Shown piece by piece: positions 1 to 10,573 of a stretch of DNA of 64,000 bases. A model generated the notes under the pieces. The model was not told the origin of the DNA. It did not search any database and saw only the letters and a program-made list of their open reading frames with translations. The number at the start of each line of letters is the position of its first letter. The stretch's first letter is position 1. Source of the DNA: Platanthera guangdongensis (Eukaryota; Streptophyta; Magnoliopsida; Asparagales; Orchidaceae); assembly GCA_039583875.1 (NCBI GenBank), contig CM077147.1, positions 156,883,846 to 156,947,845 of the forward strand. Reading direction: 5' to 3'. The position numbers and the translations under genes were made by a program.

Positions 1-14
1 CACCTACACTGCAT

Positions 15-132
15 GTGTCGACACTAAATCTCTGAAGTGTCGACACATACTTCCTTGATGTGTCGACACCATTTCGCTGAAATGTCGACACCACTTCTAT
101 GTGTCGACACAGACAACTCTGTGTGTCGACAC
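15..132. repeat. GTGTCGACAC palindrome array downstream of element A pol
   Basis: Five exact copies of the 10-bp perfect palindrome GTGTCGACAC lie at 15, 37, 60, 101 and 123, with one ATGTCGACAC variant near 82. Starts are 19-23 bp apart. The array begins just past the RNase H stop codon and lies outside the LTR, because the LTR tip ending in CCAACA is not seen here. It is the same word as in the A and B LTRs. Confidence 0.9.
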
Positions 133-158
133 TATTTTACTTAGCCAATTTTTGTAAA

Positions 159-3100
159 CTATTCTAAGTTTATCATTCCTAATTCAATTTTAAATTTATT
201 GAATTTAGTTTCATCTAAGGGCTTAGTAAACATATCAGCTAACTGATTATCTATCTTAACATACTCTAGGGAAATGTGTTCTTTTTCAACATGTTCTCTT
301 AGAAAATGGTATTTAATTTCTATGTGTTTAGTCCTACTATGGGAGACAGGATTATTTGCAATAGAAATGGCACTAGTAGAATCATAAAATAAAGGTGTTC
401 TACTTACTTGAATACCATAATATTCTAGCTGATGTTGAATCCATAGAAGTTGAGCACAACAACTTCCTGCAGCCACATACTCTGATTCTGCTGTGGAGAT
501 AGCCACACTTGTTTGTTTCTTGCTACTCTATGACACCAGCCTTCCACCTAGAAATTGACAGGTTCCTGTGGTACTCTTTCTATCTTCCTTGCAGCCTGCA
601 AAATCTGCATCAGAATAACCTGTCAGTTCAAAATCTCCATTCCTAGGGTACCAAAGGCCTAGACAAGGTGTGCCCTTAAGATATCTCAAAATTCTTTTGA
701 CTGCTGTCAAATGAGATTCTTTAGGGCAAGCTTGGTACCTAGCACAGACACATGTAGCATAAATAATATTTGGTCTACTAACAGTCAGATATAGTAGGGA
801 GCCAACTATCCCTCTATACAAAGTTTTATCGACAGGTTTCCCCGCATCATCATTGCTTAAAGACATTGCTGACCCCATATGAGTTTTCATGGTAGTGGAT
901 GATTCCATACCATACTTCCTTATCAATTCTAGGGTGAACTTAGACTGGCATATGGATAATCCATCTTCAGTCTGTCTAACTTGGAGACCCAAGAAGAACT
1001 TACGTTCCCCCATACTGCTCATTTCAAATTTTCCTTGCATGAGTTTTGCAAACTTTCTGCAAAGACTACTTTCTGTAGACCCAAATATGATGTCATCTAC
1101 ATATATTTGGACAAGATAATCTTGCCTCTGGATTCCCTAAGGAATAGAGTCTTGTCTATTTTCCCCCTTGAGAATTTGTTCTCAATGAGGAAACTAGACA
1201 GGGTTTCATACCAAGCCCTAGGGGCTTGTTTTAACCCATATAAAGCCTTCCTAAGTCTATATACATAATCAGGTTTAAGAGAATCTACAAAACCTGATGG
1301 CTGCTCTACATAGACTTCTTCCTTCAGGTTTCCATTCAGAAAAGCTGACTTAATATCCATTTGATATACCTTAAATCCTTGATATGTTGCATAGACAAGA
1401 AACATCCTTATTGCTTCCAGTCTTGCTACTGGAGCAAAGGTTTGATCAAAATCAATACCTTCTTCCTGTCTATATCCTTTTGCAACTAGTCTAGCTTTAT
1501 TCTTTATAATAATTCCATTCTCATCCAACTTGTTCCTAAAGATCCACTTAGTTCCAATAATGTTGTGGTCCTTTGGTTTAGGAACTAGCTCCCAGACCTT
1601 GCATCTTTTGAACTGGTTCAACTCCTCTTGCATGGACTCAATCCAATGAGGGTCTAGGATTGCTTCTTCAAATTTCTTTGGCTCTACTTGGGATAGAAAG
1701 CTGGAGTAGAGAACTGAACTTAGATTCCTGCTCCTTGTTTGTACCCCTTGTCAAAGATCTCCAATAATTTGGTTGGCTGGATGATCTTTTAAATGCCTAT
1801 TTGCAGGAGACAGCCTGTCTTCAGGTTGTACACCTTCATTCTCTTCATCTAGCAGCACTTCCTGATCCTCTTCAGCTTCAGGAGTATCTTGTACTCCCCC
1901 TGGACAGCAGCCACCATCTTCCACTTGCTGACTTGCAGAAGAACCTTCTGTTAAGGTAAGCTTCTCCATTCTCTCAGTTACACCTGTAGAGCTGCAAACA
2001 CTTCTAGGCAATTCATTGTTAATGAGCCTTGCTTCATCAAAAACTACATGTATTGACTCTTCTACAACTTGAGTAATCAAGTTGTAGACCCTATAAGCCT
2101 TACTGTTGTTGCTGTACCCAACAAAGATCCCCTCTTAGGATTTGGCAGCAAACATGGTTAGATAAGACTTACCATTGTTAAGGATATAGCACTTGCAACC
2201 AAAGATCCTGAAATAGGATTGATTTGGTTTTCTGCCCTTCACAATCTCATAGGGGGTCTTCTTGTGGCTCTTGGTGATAGTAACCCTATTGATTACATGA
2301 CATGCAGTATTAACTGCCTCAGCCCAGAAATATTCTGGGAGGGAAGTGTCACTCAATATGGTTCTACCAGCCTCTATCAAGGTTCTATTTTTCCTTTCAG
2401 CAATACCATTTTGCTGAGGTGTTCTTGATGAGGAAAATTCCTGAAAAATTCCAAACTGTTCACACAGTTTTGTCATACTTTCAGACTGAAATTCAGTACC
2501 ATGGTCACTTCTGATTTTGACCATTGTACTGTCCAATTCATTCTGAATTTGTTTAACAAAACTATACAAGATAGTTGGTGTTTCAGATTTTTGCCTTAGG
2601 AAGAACACCCAGGAATACCTTTAGTAGTCATCAACTACCACAAATGTATAGACCTTTCTACCTATGCTGTGAACTGGCATAGGACCAAAACAATCCAAAT
2701 GCAAGAGGTATAGACACCTCACAGCGTCTTTGTTCTCAAGGCTATGAAAGGTGGATTTGGTCTGCTTGCCCTTTTGACAAGCTGAGCATATCCCAAGCTT
2801 TATACACTTAACCTGAGGACAATTCTTCACTAACTCTTTGCTAAAGAGTTGGCCAATTGTCTTATAGTTAAGATGAGCCAGCCTCTTGTGCCATTTAACA
2901 CAATGTGAGACTTTCTCATCAGCTACAAGACAAATAGGAGAAACAATGTTCTCACACATAATGTCTAGACAATAGACATTTCTCTTCTTATATCCTGTCA
3001 GAATGATCTTTTGATCACTTGACCTTTTGATATGACAACCATCCTTGACAAATGAGATGTCATATCCTAAATCACTCAGCTGACTTATGCTAATGAGGTT

Positions 3101-3325
3101 ATGTTTCAAACCCTTTACATAAGCCACTTGAGTAATTGTAATTTGGTTACTAAAAATATTACCAAAGCCTTTGATGATCCCTTTTTCTGAACCACCAAAG
3201 GTAACTTTAGGCCCATCTTTGATAGATGTATAATCCTTCAACAACCCCCTAGTTCCAGTCATGTGCCTGGAACATCCACTATCCAAGTACCATATAGGGG
3301 CATGGCCACTTGGACTCACCTGCAA
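159..3325 (-). pseudogene. pol: Element A pol: protease, integrase, RT, RNase H (broken)
   Basis: From high to low coordinates one sees the aspartic protease motif WYLDSGCSRHMTG, the integrase zinc finger (HKRLAH..CSACQKGK), the integrase core (RSDHGTEF, NGIAERKNRTLIEA), copia RT ([30 protein letters not shown]) and RNase H (TAESEYVAAG, SRTKHIE). The frame starts in phase with gag. Visible lesions are in-frame stops near 2618 (after VVDDY), 2132 and 1750, a frameshift close to the RT YVDD site (about 1095), and a TGG-to-TAG stop in RNase H near 530. The protein would normally cut, reverse transcribe and integrate element RNA. This copy cannot encode a full polyprotein. Confidence 0.88.
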
Positions 3326-3331
3326 AACAGA

Positions 3332-5272
3332 TTACTTAACCTTAGAACCCAAATAATTCTTGGGTCCTTGGTGCAGGTTAGTTTGACTTTTAACAAAACT
3401 ACCTGTAGCTCTTCTAGCAGGTAGTTTGCTACTCTCCTTGACACTTGAATTGTGCCAACAGTCTATGGCAAAGTGGCCTATCTTGCCACAACACCAGCAC
3501 TCAAACCTGTTGTACCTTTGTTTTGGTACAACACTGGCTGAAGTATCTACAGCAGGCTTTTTATTTAGTGCGGGGGCTTTGCCCTTAGACTTGGACCTAG
3601 CAGTCCAGGCAGGTATTGTAAATCCTAATCCAGCCTTACCCTTATGAGGTACAAACTCATCTATCAAGGGTAAAACAGATTTGGGTTTAGAAAAGCTAGC
3701 CACAATATCCTTCTCCTTCTGAAGTCTAACCTCCAGATTCCTAATTTGATCATTCTTAAATGTAATAGTACCCATCTGAATAACAGTAATGTTCTTCAAC
3801 CTGGCTATTTCATTTAGTTTCTGATCAAGCAACTTGTCTGAATTAGCAGCAGCCAATTTAAGACAAGCAATCTCCATTGCCTGAGTTTTGGCCAAGGATT
3901 TGCTTCTCTTCAAGGCCTGCAATAAGTCCATATATTCATCAATTAACTGATGAATATCTCCTCCAGATTCAGACCCGCCCACATCACTTGATGCAGATGT
4001 ATCTGATTGTGACTCAGTACTAGAAATTGAACTTGAAGAACAACTTATTACCTTACTTGGTCCAGGCGGATCCTGGATTTTGTCTCCTTCAGATAAGGCC
4101 ATCAACCCTTTGCACTGATTGTCCTCATGCTCATAAATTGAGTTCATTAACTGCATGAACTCATCTTCCCCCTCTTCAGCAAACAGTCCAATATAGGCTT
4201 CAGCTTCTGAATCTGTTTCTGAAGATGACTGATCAGTCAAACTCTTATCCTTCTTGGCAACAAAGGACCTTTCCTTTTTGCCCTTAAACTGAGTCTTCTT
4301 CTTGTCAGTTGACTCCTTCCTCTTTTCTGGACAGTCAGCTACTATATGTCCTTGTTTATTGCAACAATAGCATACTATCTTTGAGGATGTAGTTTTACTT
4401 GGCTTGGACTTTATTATGTCATTCCTTGATGACTTCCTGTTCTGATAGTAGTCATCTTTTGTCTGTGAAGTGGATGGCTTAGACCTACACTGCTTCTTTT
4501 TCAGAAACTTTTGAAAATGCCTAGTGAAGGCTGCAAAGTCTTCATCACTTTCACTGCTTTCTGAATTCTTACTATCTGAATTTTCTGTGACTGTCTCAGC
4601 AACTATTTGAGGTGGAGATGGAGACTTGCTTCTATACTGCCTAGTGGCTTTAGTCTTGAAGGCCACAACTCTTTCCTTGTGCTCCACTCTAGTAATCTTC
4701 TCTTCCTCCTTTCTAACTGTTAACTGCATTTCATAAGATAACAGTTTTCCAAACAAGGTTGGAGGAGGTATATCAGCTAATTTGGCCATTTCCTCAATAT
4801 CACAAATCTTGGTATCCCAGTCCTTAGTCAGGGATCTTAAAAACTTATCATTCAGCTCATAGTTGTTGAATTCTCTTCCATAGGACATCAATTCATTGAC
4901 TATCCTATAGAATTTCTTGTAACATTCAGTAATGCTATCAGACTTTCCTTGTCTGAAGCTTTCATACTCCTGATTTAACAAAGACTTCCTGTCTTGTCTT
5001 ACCTCTTCAGATCCCTCCATGTAAACTATTAGTGTGTCCCACATTTCTTTTGAGGTTTTACAATGTATTAGGTTCTGAAATGTGGCATCATCAATTATAC
5101 TTACAATAATATTCTGGGCCCTCTTGTCTATAGTGGCCAGAATTATTTCATCTTTAGTCATTTCTGAATAGTCCTTAGGAGTTTTCTGATTTGCATCTAG
5201 AATGGAGATCTTCATTGGCACATATGGCCCTTCTTTGACTGTGATGTATATTCTTGGGTCAGATGCTTCCAT
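3332..5272 (-). CDS. gag: Element A Gag (open, 646 codons)
   Basis: This is an uninterrupted frame starting at the first ATG about 175 bp after the PBS. The N-terminal half is a copia Gag capsid-like region. Two CCHC zinc knuckles follow: CYCCNKQGHIVADC at about residue 300 and CWCCGKIGHFAIDC at about 590. Between them are acidic/serine-rich stretches and a probable coiled coil (about residues 440-520). Gag would package element RNA into cytoplasmic particles. Its TAA stop is in phase with the protease frame, which resumes immediately, so gag and pro are separated by a single stop (see findings). Two knuckles and about 650 residues suit SIRE-type elements. It is open although pol is broken. 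Confidence 0.85.
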   Translation of the reverse strand: MEASDPRIYITVKEGPYVPMKISILDANQKTPKDYSEMTKDEIILATIDKRAQNIIVSIIDDATFQNLIHCKTSKEMWDTLIVYMEGSEEVRQDRKSLLNQEYESFRQGKSDSITECYKKFYRIVNELMSYGREFNNYELNDKFLRSLTKDWDTKICDIEEMAKLADIPPPTLFGKLLSYEMQLTVRKEEEKITRVEHKERVVAFKTKATRQYRSKSPSPPQIVAETVTENSDSKNSESSESDEDFAAFTRHFQKFLKKKQCRSKPSTSQTKDDYYQNRKSSRNDIIKSKPSKTTSSKIVCYCCNKQGHIVADCPEKRKESTDKKKTQFKGKKERSFVAKKDKSLTDQSSSETDSEAEAYIGLFAEEGEDEFMQLMNSIYEHEDNQCKGLMALSEGDKIQDPPGPSKVISCSSSSISSTESQSDTSASSDVGGSESGGDIHQLIDEYMDLLQALKRSKSLAKTQAMEIACLKLAAANSDKLLDQKLNEIARLKNITVIQMGTITFKNDQIRNLEVRLQKEKDIVASFSKPKSVLPLIDEFVPHKGKAGLGFTIPAWTARSKSKGKAPALNKKPAVDTSASVVPKQRYNRFECWCCGKIGHFAIDCWHNSSVKESSKLPARRATGSFVKSQTNLHQGPKNYLGSKVK

Positions 5273-5447
5273 AAAGAGTCAAACTCTCTCTTTCCATATG
5301 CCAAAAATCTCTTTTCTGTAGATTGGCAATTTCATGTTTCCTAGCTCTTTGTGATTCTCAGTAGAACCCATTTTCTTGATTCTTGATTATTCTGATTCTG
5401 CCTACAGGATCTTTACTCAGACTGTTATGTCATTTTTGAGCAACCTC

Positions 5448-5459
5448 GCTTTGATACCA
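5448..5459 (-). promoter_or_regulatory. Element A primer binding site
   Basis: The minus strand reads TGGTATCAAAGC, one base from the canonical plant copia PBS TGGTATCAGAGC, which pairs with initiator-Met tRNA. It lies 2 nt inside the 5' LTR tip (5462). Confidence 0.85.
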
Positions 5460-5461
5460 CT

Positions 5462-7273
5462 TGAAAGAACTAGTGCCTAATCACCTAGAGGGGGGGTGAA
5501 TAGGTGAACTTAATCTTTTTAACTTTAAAGGCAGAAACACTGAATTATAAGACCTGTATTTGCAATTCTCTATAGCAATTCAGCACAGATAACACAACAA
5601 TCACATAATTAATTACACAGAGAGTGCACACCGATTTTATAGTGGTTCCCCAAGGTCTGGGTACATCCACTTTCCCCCTTCGCTTATCTAGTAGTGTACT
5701 AGATTCGGCCTAACTTCTCCACTTCTTCTCAGATCCTCAGATCTTACAACTCAGAACCCCAAACAGGTTCCCACAACTCAGAGTGATCCCACTCCTACAA
5801 CTCAGGCACAAAAGCGCTACCACTCACTCTTCACCAAGACTTACACTCAGATAACAAAGTCTCCTACAACTCAGGCACTAGGCCCTACCTCAGTCTTCAA
5901 CAAGATCTACACTCAGAGCACACTGTCTCCTACACTCCGCCTTTATAAAATAGGCTTACAGATCAGATCCCTTAGGATCCTACAGAAAATAATGTTTACA
6001 AAGTTTATAACCACAACTCTGAAAGAGAGAGATGAGTTGAGTGGTTTCTTGATGAGTTCTTGGAAGAACTTGGCAGAGATCAACCTCCCTTGGCTTTCTT
6101 CAAAGCTTCTTGAATTAGAACACAGTAGGGTTGTATCTCTATGCAAATGATCTACAATCAACTGCTGTCTTGAGATTCTGATTTCAATCTGAATCTTACT
6201 TATCATCCTGGTTCAACAGCTGGTCTTCTTAGAAGGAGCTCTCTCTCTCTCCAACTTCTTAGATCTTCTCTTGAAGGTCTTCTTCTTCTTGTATTGTTTT
6301 TCACTTCATTGATCGATTTCTACTTCTGTTGAAGGAGAAAGGTCTTTAAATAAGCTTTCTCCATGGTGACCGGCTGATCCGGTTTCTAACAACTTTCTGA
6401 TGGCTCTGACAGTTGCAGTTGACCGGTTGAAATGGCAGCTTTCAAGTCATTCAGTCACTTCTTGAAATCTCTGTCACTGTCTGAAAGTGTCGAGACAGAT
6501 GGTCTTTATGTGTCGACATAAATAGACTAAGTGTCGACACAAGTAGACTAAGTGTAGACACTAGCCTTGTTGGTGTCGACACAACTCCTTGTGTTGTTGT
6601 AACAGCTTCTCAACACTTCTTCTTCTGAATGTGTCGACACTGATTCTGTGTGTCGACACAAGCTTTCTTCTTTAATACTTAGCTGAATTCTGCTAAGTGT
6701 CGACACAACTCCTTTGTGTCGACACATCTTCTTGTGTTGAAACTTGCTAAGTGTCGACACATCTTCTTTGTGTCGACACATGCCTTCTGTGTTGAAACTT
6801 TGCTAAGTGTTGACACATCTCCTTGTGTCGACACATGTACTTGAACTTTGTTGAAGTTTGCTGAGTGTCGACACAGCCTCCTAGTGTCGACACTTTTACT
6901 GTCGATAAAGTTTCTCTGGATGTCGACACTGCCTCTAAGTGTCGACACAGATAATGTTGACAATTCTTCACTGTGTGTCGACACAACCTGTATGTGTCGA
7001 CACTTTTCTTCTGGTGTCGACTCTGCCTTCCTGGTGTCGACACAATTACTCCAAGTGTCGACACAGCTTCTCTAGGTGTCGAAACTAGCCTTCTTAAGTG
7101 TCGACACTTTTCTTCTGGGTGTCGACACATGGACTTAGAAACTTTTATGCTTTCCCTGCAATTACTTAACCTGCACAAATAAACTCAAAGCACATCAAAT
7201 ACACCTTGATGTATATCATTGAGTAGGGTGAGGCTTCTTCAAATCAGGTACATATATTCCAATGTACCCAACA
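5462..7273 (-). repeat. Element A 5' LTR (1812 bp)
   Basis: On the plus strand it runs from TGAAAG to CCAACA, so it carries the expected TG..CA ends, and its inner end abuts the PBS. The U5 tip carries the CTAGAGGGGGGGTGAATAG block shared with element B. TATA-like sequences on the minus strand lie near 5942-5953 and 6340-6352. The GTGTCGACAC array (6531-7128) lies upstream of both, in U3. The sister LTR is outside the window, so no age can be given. Confidence 0.85.
6531..7128. repeat. Dense GTGTCGACAC palindrome array in U3 of element A
   Basis: I count 18 exact copies of GTGTCGACAC in 598 bp, starting at 6531, 6573, 6631, 6650, 6697, 6716, 6751, 6770, 6825, 6865, 6884, 6939, 6975, 6994, 7034, 7055, 7098 and 7119, plus one-base variants. 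Many occur as pairs 19-21 bp apart. Sequence between copies is not conserved, so this is a clustered word and not a simple tandem repeat. Confidence 0.93.
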
Positions 7274-7833
7274 AGAAGGTCCGGTCGGGGCCCCATGCCA
7301 TATGTCATAGATAGCTAGTGGAGTTACCCATTGAAACCCAACCATTAATGCATCCTAACTCAAAGTTGCATTCTAGCTGAAGTATTTAAAATTTCTTACA
7401 ACCCAACACAGGAATGTCCACTAACAACACCATAAGAATGATATCCAAAATACACAGTTTTTTGGCCTTCAGGCCTTACTATATTTCCTTCACAAAAGTA
7501 TTTTACATACATCGACACGCAGGCTGACTACACATGAAAATAAGTAAACACTTTGCTTGGCATTCGAGGGCCGACATAAAAATAAGGTATTCAGCCCATT
7601 CCTTCTCGCTTGACACTCCAACATCTGCACAAGAACAATCCACCAAGAAGTGGCAAACAAGCTAATGGTCAACTTTTGCTAACCATTTTATTATGACCCC
7701 ACACAGTATTAGAAGTCTCCTCGGAGGGTGACAGACCACCTGGCCGTCATAGTATTTCAATACATGAATAGCAAAAAAATAAATAAAGTCCACGAAGCTT
7801 GAATGAGAGCGTACTTGAATCTTGGAGAAAAAT
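7274..7833 (-). repeat. Gypsy LTR fragment I-1
   Basis: This is non-coding. About 440 bp from 7274 repeats 7863-8305 with scattered differences, including the blocks CGGTCGGGGCCCCATGCC and TTACATACATCG. The same layout recurs in element G's LTRs (50438 and 55964), which identifies it as a minus-oriented gypsy LTR. Its outer end was displaced by element A. The last roughly 100 bp, to 7833, are unlike I-2. Confidence 0.7.
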
Positions 7834-8312
7834 TGTAACATCCCCATCCATTACGTAGAATATAATAGAAGGTACGGTCGGGGCCCCATGCCATATGACA
7901 CAGACAGCCAGTGGAGTTACCCTTTGAAACACAACCATTAATGCATCCTAACTCAAAGTTGCATTCTAGCAAAAGTATTTAAAATTTCTTAGAACCGAAC
8001 ACAGGAATGTCCACTAATAACACCATAAGAATGATATCCAAAATACACAGTTTTTTGGCCTTCAGGCCTTACTATATTTCCTTCACAAAAGTATTTTACA
8101 TACATCGGCACGCAGGCTGAGTACACATTAAAATAAGTAAACACTTCGCTTGGCATTCGAGGGCCGACATAACAATAAGGTATTCAACCCATTACTTCTC
8201 GCTCGACACTCCAACACCTGCACAAGAACAATCCACCAAGAAGTGGCAAACAAGCTAGAGGTCAACTTTTGCTAACCATTTTATTATGACCCCAAACTTC
8301 ACCCAGGGCGGT
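7834..8312 (-). repeat. Gypsy LTR fragment I-2, interrupted by LTR J
   Basis: It starts TGTAACATCCCC, the outer tip of this LTR family on the plus strand, and follows I-1 and the G LTR layout to 8312. There the sequence switches to the TGTAACG tip of LTR J. I see no coding content. Two partial copies in the same orientation suggest an old tandem or recombined LTR. Confidence 0.7.
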
Positions 8313-8399
8313 TGTAACGTCCTTTTTTGAGCTAGACCCGTCATGTATGCTGTGGTGTCACTATGGTGACAAGAGATGGAAGATAGATTGGGCCTGTAG

Positions 8400-8880
8400 T
8401 GAAGTCGTTAGGAAAAATTATAAATTCATTGAGAGGCCTGGAGTGTATTCATCGAGATGATCACTCGAGAAATAGTCAAATGGACTCGTGAAATCGTTGA
8501 GAGGACATGTGAATTTGTTGAGTGGACTTGACGAATTTGTCGAGTTGACTTGTGGAATCTATTATGATGATTCGTCAAATGGACTCATGGGATCATTGAA
8601 AGGACAAGTAAATTCATCGAGTGGACTAGACGAATTCGTCGAATGAAGTCGAGTGGACTTGTAAAATCTATCAAAATGACTCGTTGAAAGGACTCGAGAA
8701 TTTGACGAGTGGACTCGATGAATTCGTCGAGTGAACTCGAGTGGAATTGTGAAATTCGCTGAGAGATTCGTCGAGTGGACTCATGTATTCTTTGAGATGA
8801 ATCGTGTAATGAACTTAATGAACTTGATGATTCGTCGAGTGATTTAGACGATTCATTGAGTTTATTCGACGAATGGACTT
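8400..8880. repeat. ACTCGA / TCGAGT inverted-word array in LTR J
   Basis: The words GACTCG, TTCGTCGAGT and GTGGACT recur in both orientations. GACGAATTCGTC (8629-8640) is a perfect 12-bp palindrome, and ACTCGATGAATTCGTCGAGT (8713-8732) is a 20-bp palindrome with one mismatched pair. Many degraded copies surround them. Confidence 0.8.
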
Positions 8881-10403
8881 GGCGTTTCTATACGTCCTGT
8901 CTGCTTTCGGCCTGGCAGAAAATTACGAGTTGAACCGATATTACTTTTTCAGAGACTTATTTTATGTTATCAAGTGCGGTCCTATGGGAGAGTGACACAT
9001 GACAAGGAGACTTTTAAACCTAAATCCCCAGTCATTTCGTTATAAGTATAACCGAACACTAAAAGGCTTCCTCATCGGCTAACTTTTCTCCTATTCCCGA
9101 AAAACGACTAACCGGGTACGATACCATCGAAAAACTGAACACCACTATGCTGCCAAGGAGAAGGACATGATTCATGGCTGAAAACTAGGTGAGCTTCCTA
9201 CCCTCTCCCTTGGTGCTAGATCTTTAGATCCAATGCGTAGGAGAGATATCGGCTCAAGAGAGCTTGATTTGTGAGTTTAATGGCAATTTTTTAGGAAGGA
9301 ACCATGCTAGAACATTAGTTCTAGGCCACCGATCGCCATATGAATATCTTCAATCATCTCCTCTCTTCATTATAAAGATGGCAGACTTGATCTCGTGAAG
9401 AACCATGGTCTAATGAGAGAGAAAGGAAAAGAGATGTTGGTTGTGCTTTGTATGATGGATGGAGGAAGGAGATGAACTGATGCCATTTGAACATCTTTAC
9501 GATGCATGCAAAAGTGTTGTACAGAAATTTATTTTTCATGCATAGTAGAATTTAAGGATGATTTTAGGTATGATCTGTTCTGATTTAGGTCTTGAGATCA
9601 ACACGAAAGTTGTAGACCTCAGAATTACCTTTTCAATAGATAGTTGTACGATTTTTGTAGCTCCCTAGAAGTGTGTTTGAAGTTGCTGTGTTGAAATGAT
9701 GTTGTGTAGATTTTATAATTTCTCTGTTAATAACATCTATCTGATGCATATGAATTGGGTGACATGCACTTGATGATGTTTTGCTAACCCCATTGAGTTT
9801 CATAAGATTTGGGGTAAATGTGTTGAGGTTTTGGCAAATCACTTCTTATAATTTGCATGCATAAGTAAGGGTATTAGAACATTATTGGGGTTAAAGATTT
9901 GTGAACATGATTGAAACGCAAGATCTATGGTATGATGGAATACATGATGATTAATATACTAAATGTGTATATAAATAATATTCTGGTATTTTACTAAGGA
10001 TCAATGCTGTTTTGTTAAGCAAACTTTAATGCTGATAATGGTAGATATAAATGTTGAGGCATTCTATGTTGAGGTAAAAGAGACTTTGGGTGGTTCTATT
10101 GCATGCATATGGGCACTAGTTAGATGTATTTTAAAGGGACCTGGTTGGAGCACTTGTGTTCTTGTGAGCACAGGAATGTGAGAGGTTTGTATATGCGTGT
10201 GTGTGATTTACCGCATAGTGTTGGCTATGATATGAAGGACCTCGACTGGAGCCCTTGAATGCATGACGACATGGTAAATATGAATTGTATGGGTTGGGTG
10301 TATGTTGTAACACGGTAAATGATCATGCATTGAGGATTTGGTGGAATGTCTATGGGCTCGCCAGTTGTCACACTGACAGGAGCTGGCAGATAGTCCTCGG
10401 GCG

Positions 10404-10573
10404 GTTGGGCTTGATCCTTTGGTGCTCACTCCCAAAGGCTCCTTCAATGCCAGTGGTTGGTTGGCCATGGTTCTTCAGGGATACAGTCCTGAAGACTCCT
10501 TCTGTGCCAGTTATAGGCCAGTTGGACTAGGCTCTTGGTGCACATCTACCAGAGACCCCTTCTGAGCCATAGC
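10404..10573 (+). repeat. Three diverged tandem repeats of about 58 bp in LTR J
   Basis: The shared core (CTCCTTC followed by TGCCAG, TGCCAG or GAGCCA) recurs at 10439, 10496 and 10556, a spacing of 57 and 60 bp. It is non-coding. The role is unknown. Confidence 0.6.

Larger units (their letters stand above)
1..7273 (-). mobile_element. Element A: SIRE/Maximus-like Ty1/copia, 3' end outside window
   Basis: Read on the minus strand the order is 5' LTR (5462-7273), PBS, gag, then protease, integrase, reverse transcriptase and RNase H, with the 3' LTR beyond the left edge. Integrase before RT is the copia order. The long Gag with two zinc knuckles, the DSGCSRHMTG protease motif, the RT sequence style and the LTR-tip block CTAGAGGGGGGGTGAATAG fit the SIRE/Maximus group; the lineage is my recognition, not a computed tree. 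The right flank begins AGAAG inside gypsy LTR fragment I-1, whose sister copy I-2 reads uninterrupted at the same point, so A inserted into I-1. The partner target duplication is off-window. Confidence 0.85.

Noticed and set aside
1..158. SalI-site (GTCGAC) cloning or assembly artefact
   Set aside because: Copies carry diverged variants, have unique spacers and recur in several LTRs at consistent positions.
3426..3647. Plus-strand 73-codon frame
   Set aside because: Antisense shadow of element A gag around the second zinc knuckle.
6531..7128. CRISPR-like array (short palindromic repeats with unique spacers)
   Set aside because: Repeats are 10 bp, spacers are irregular (about 9-48 bp), and the array sits inside a plant LTR with a PBS; no cas genes.
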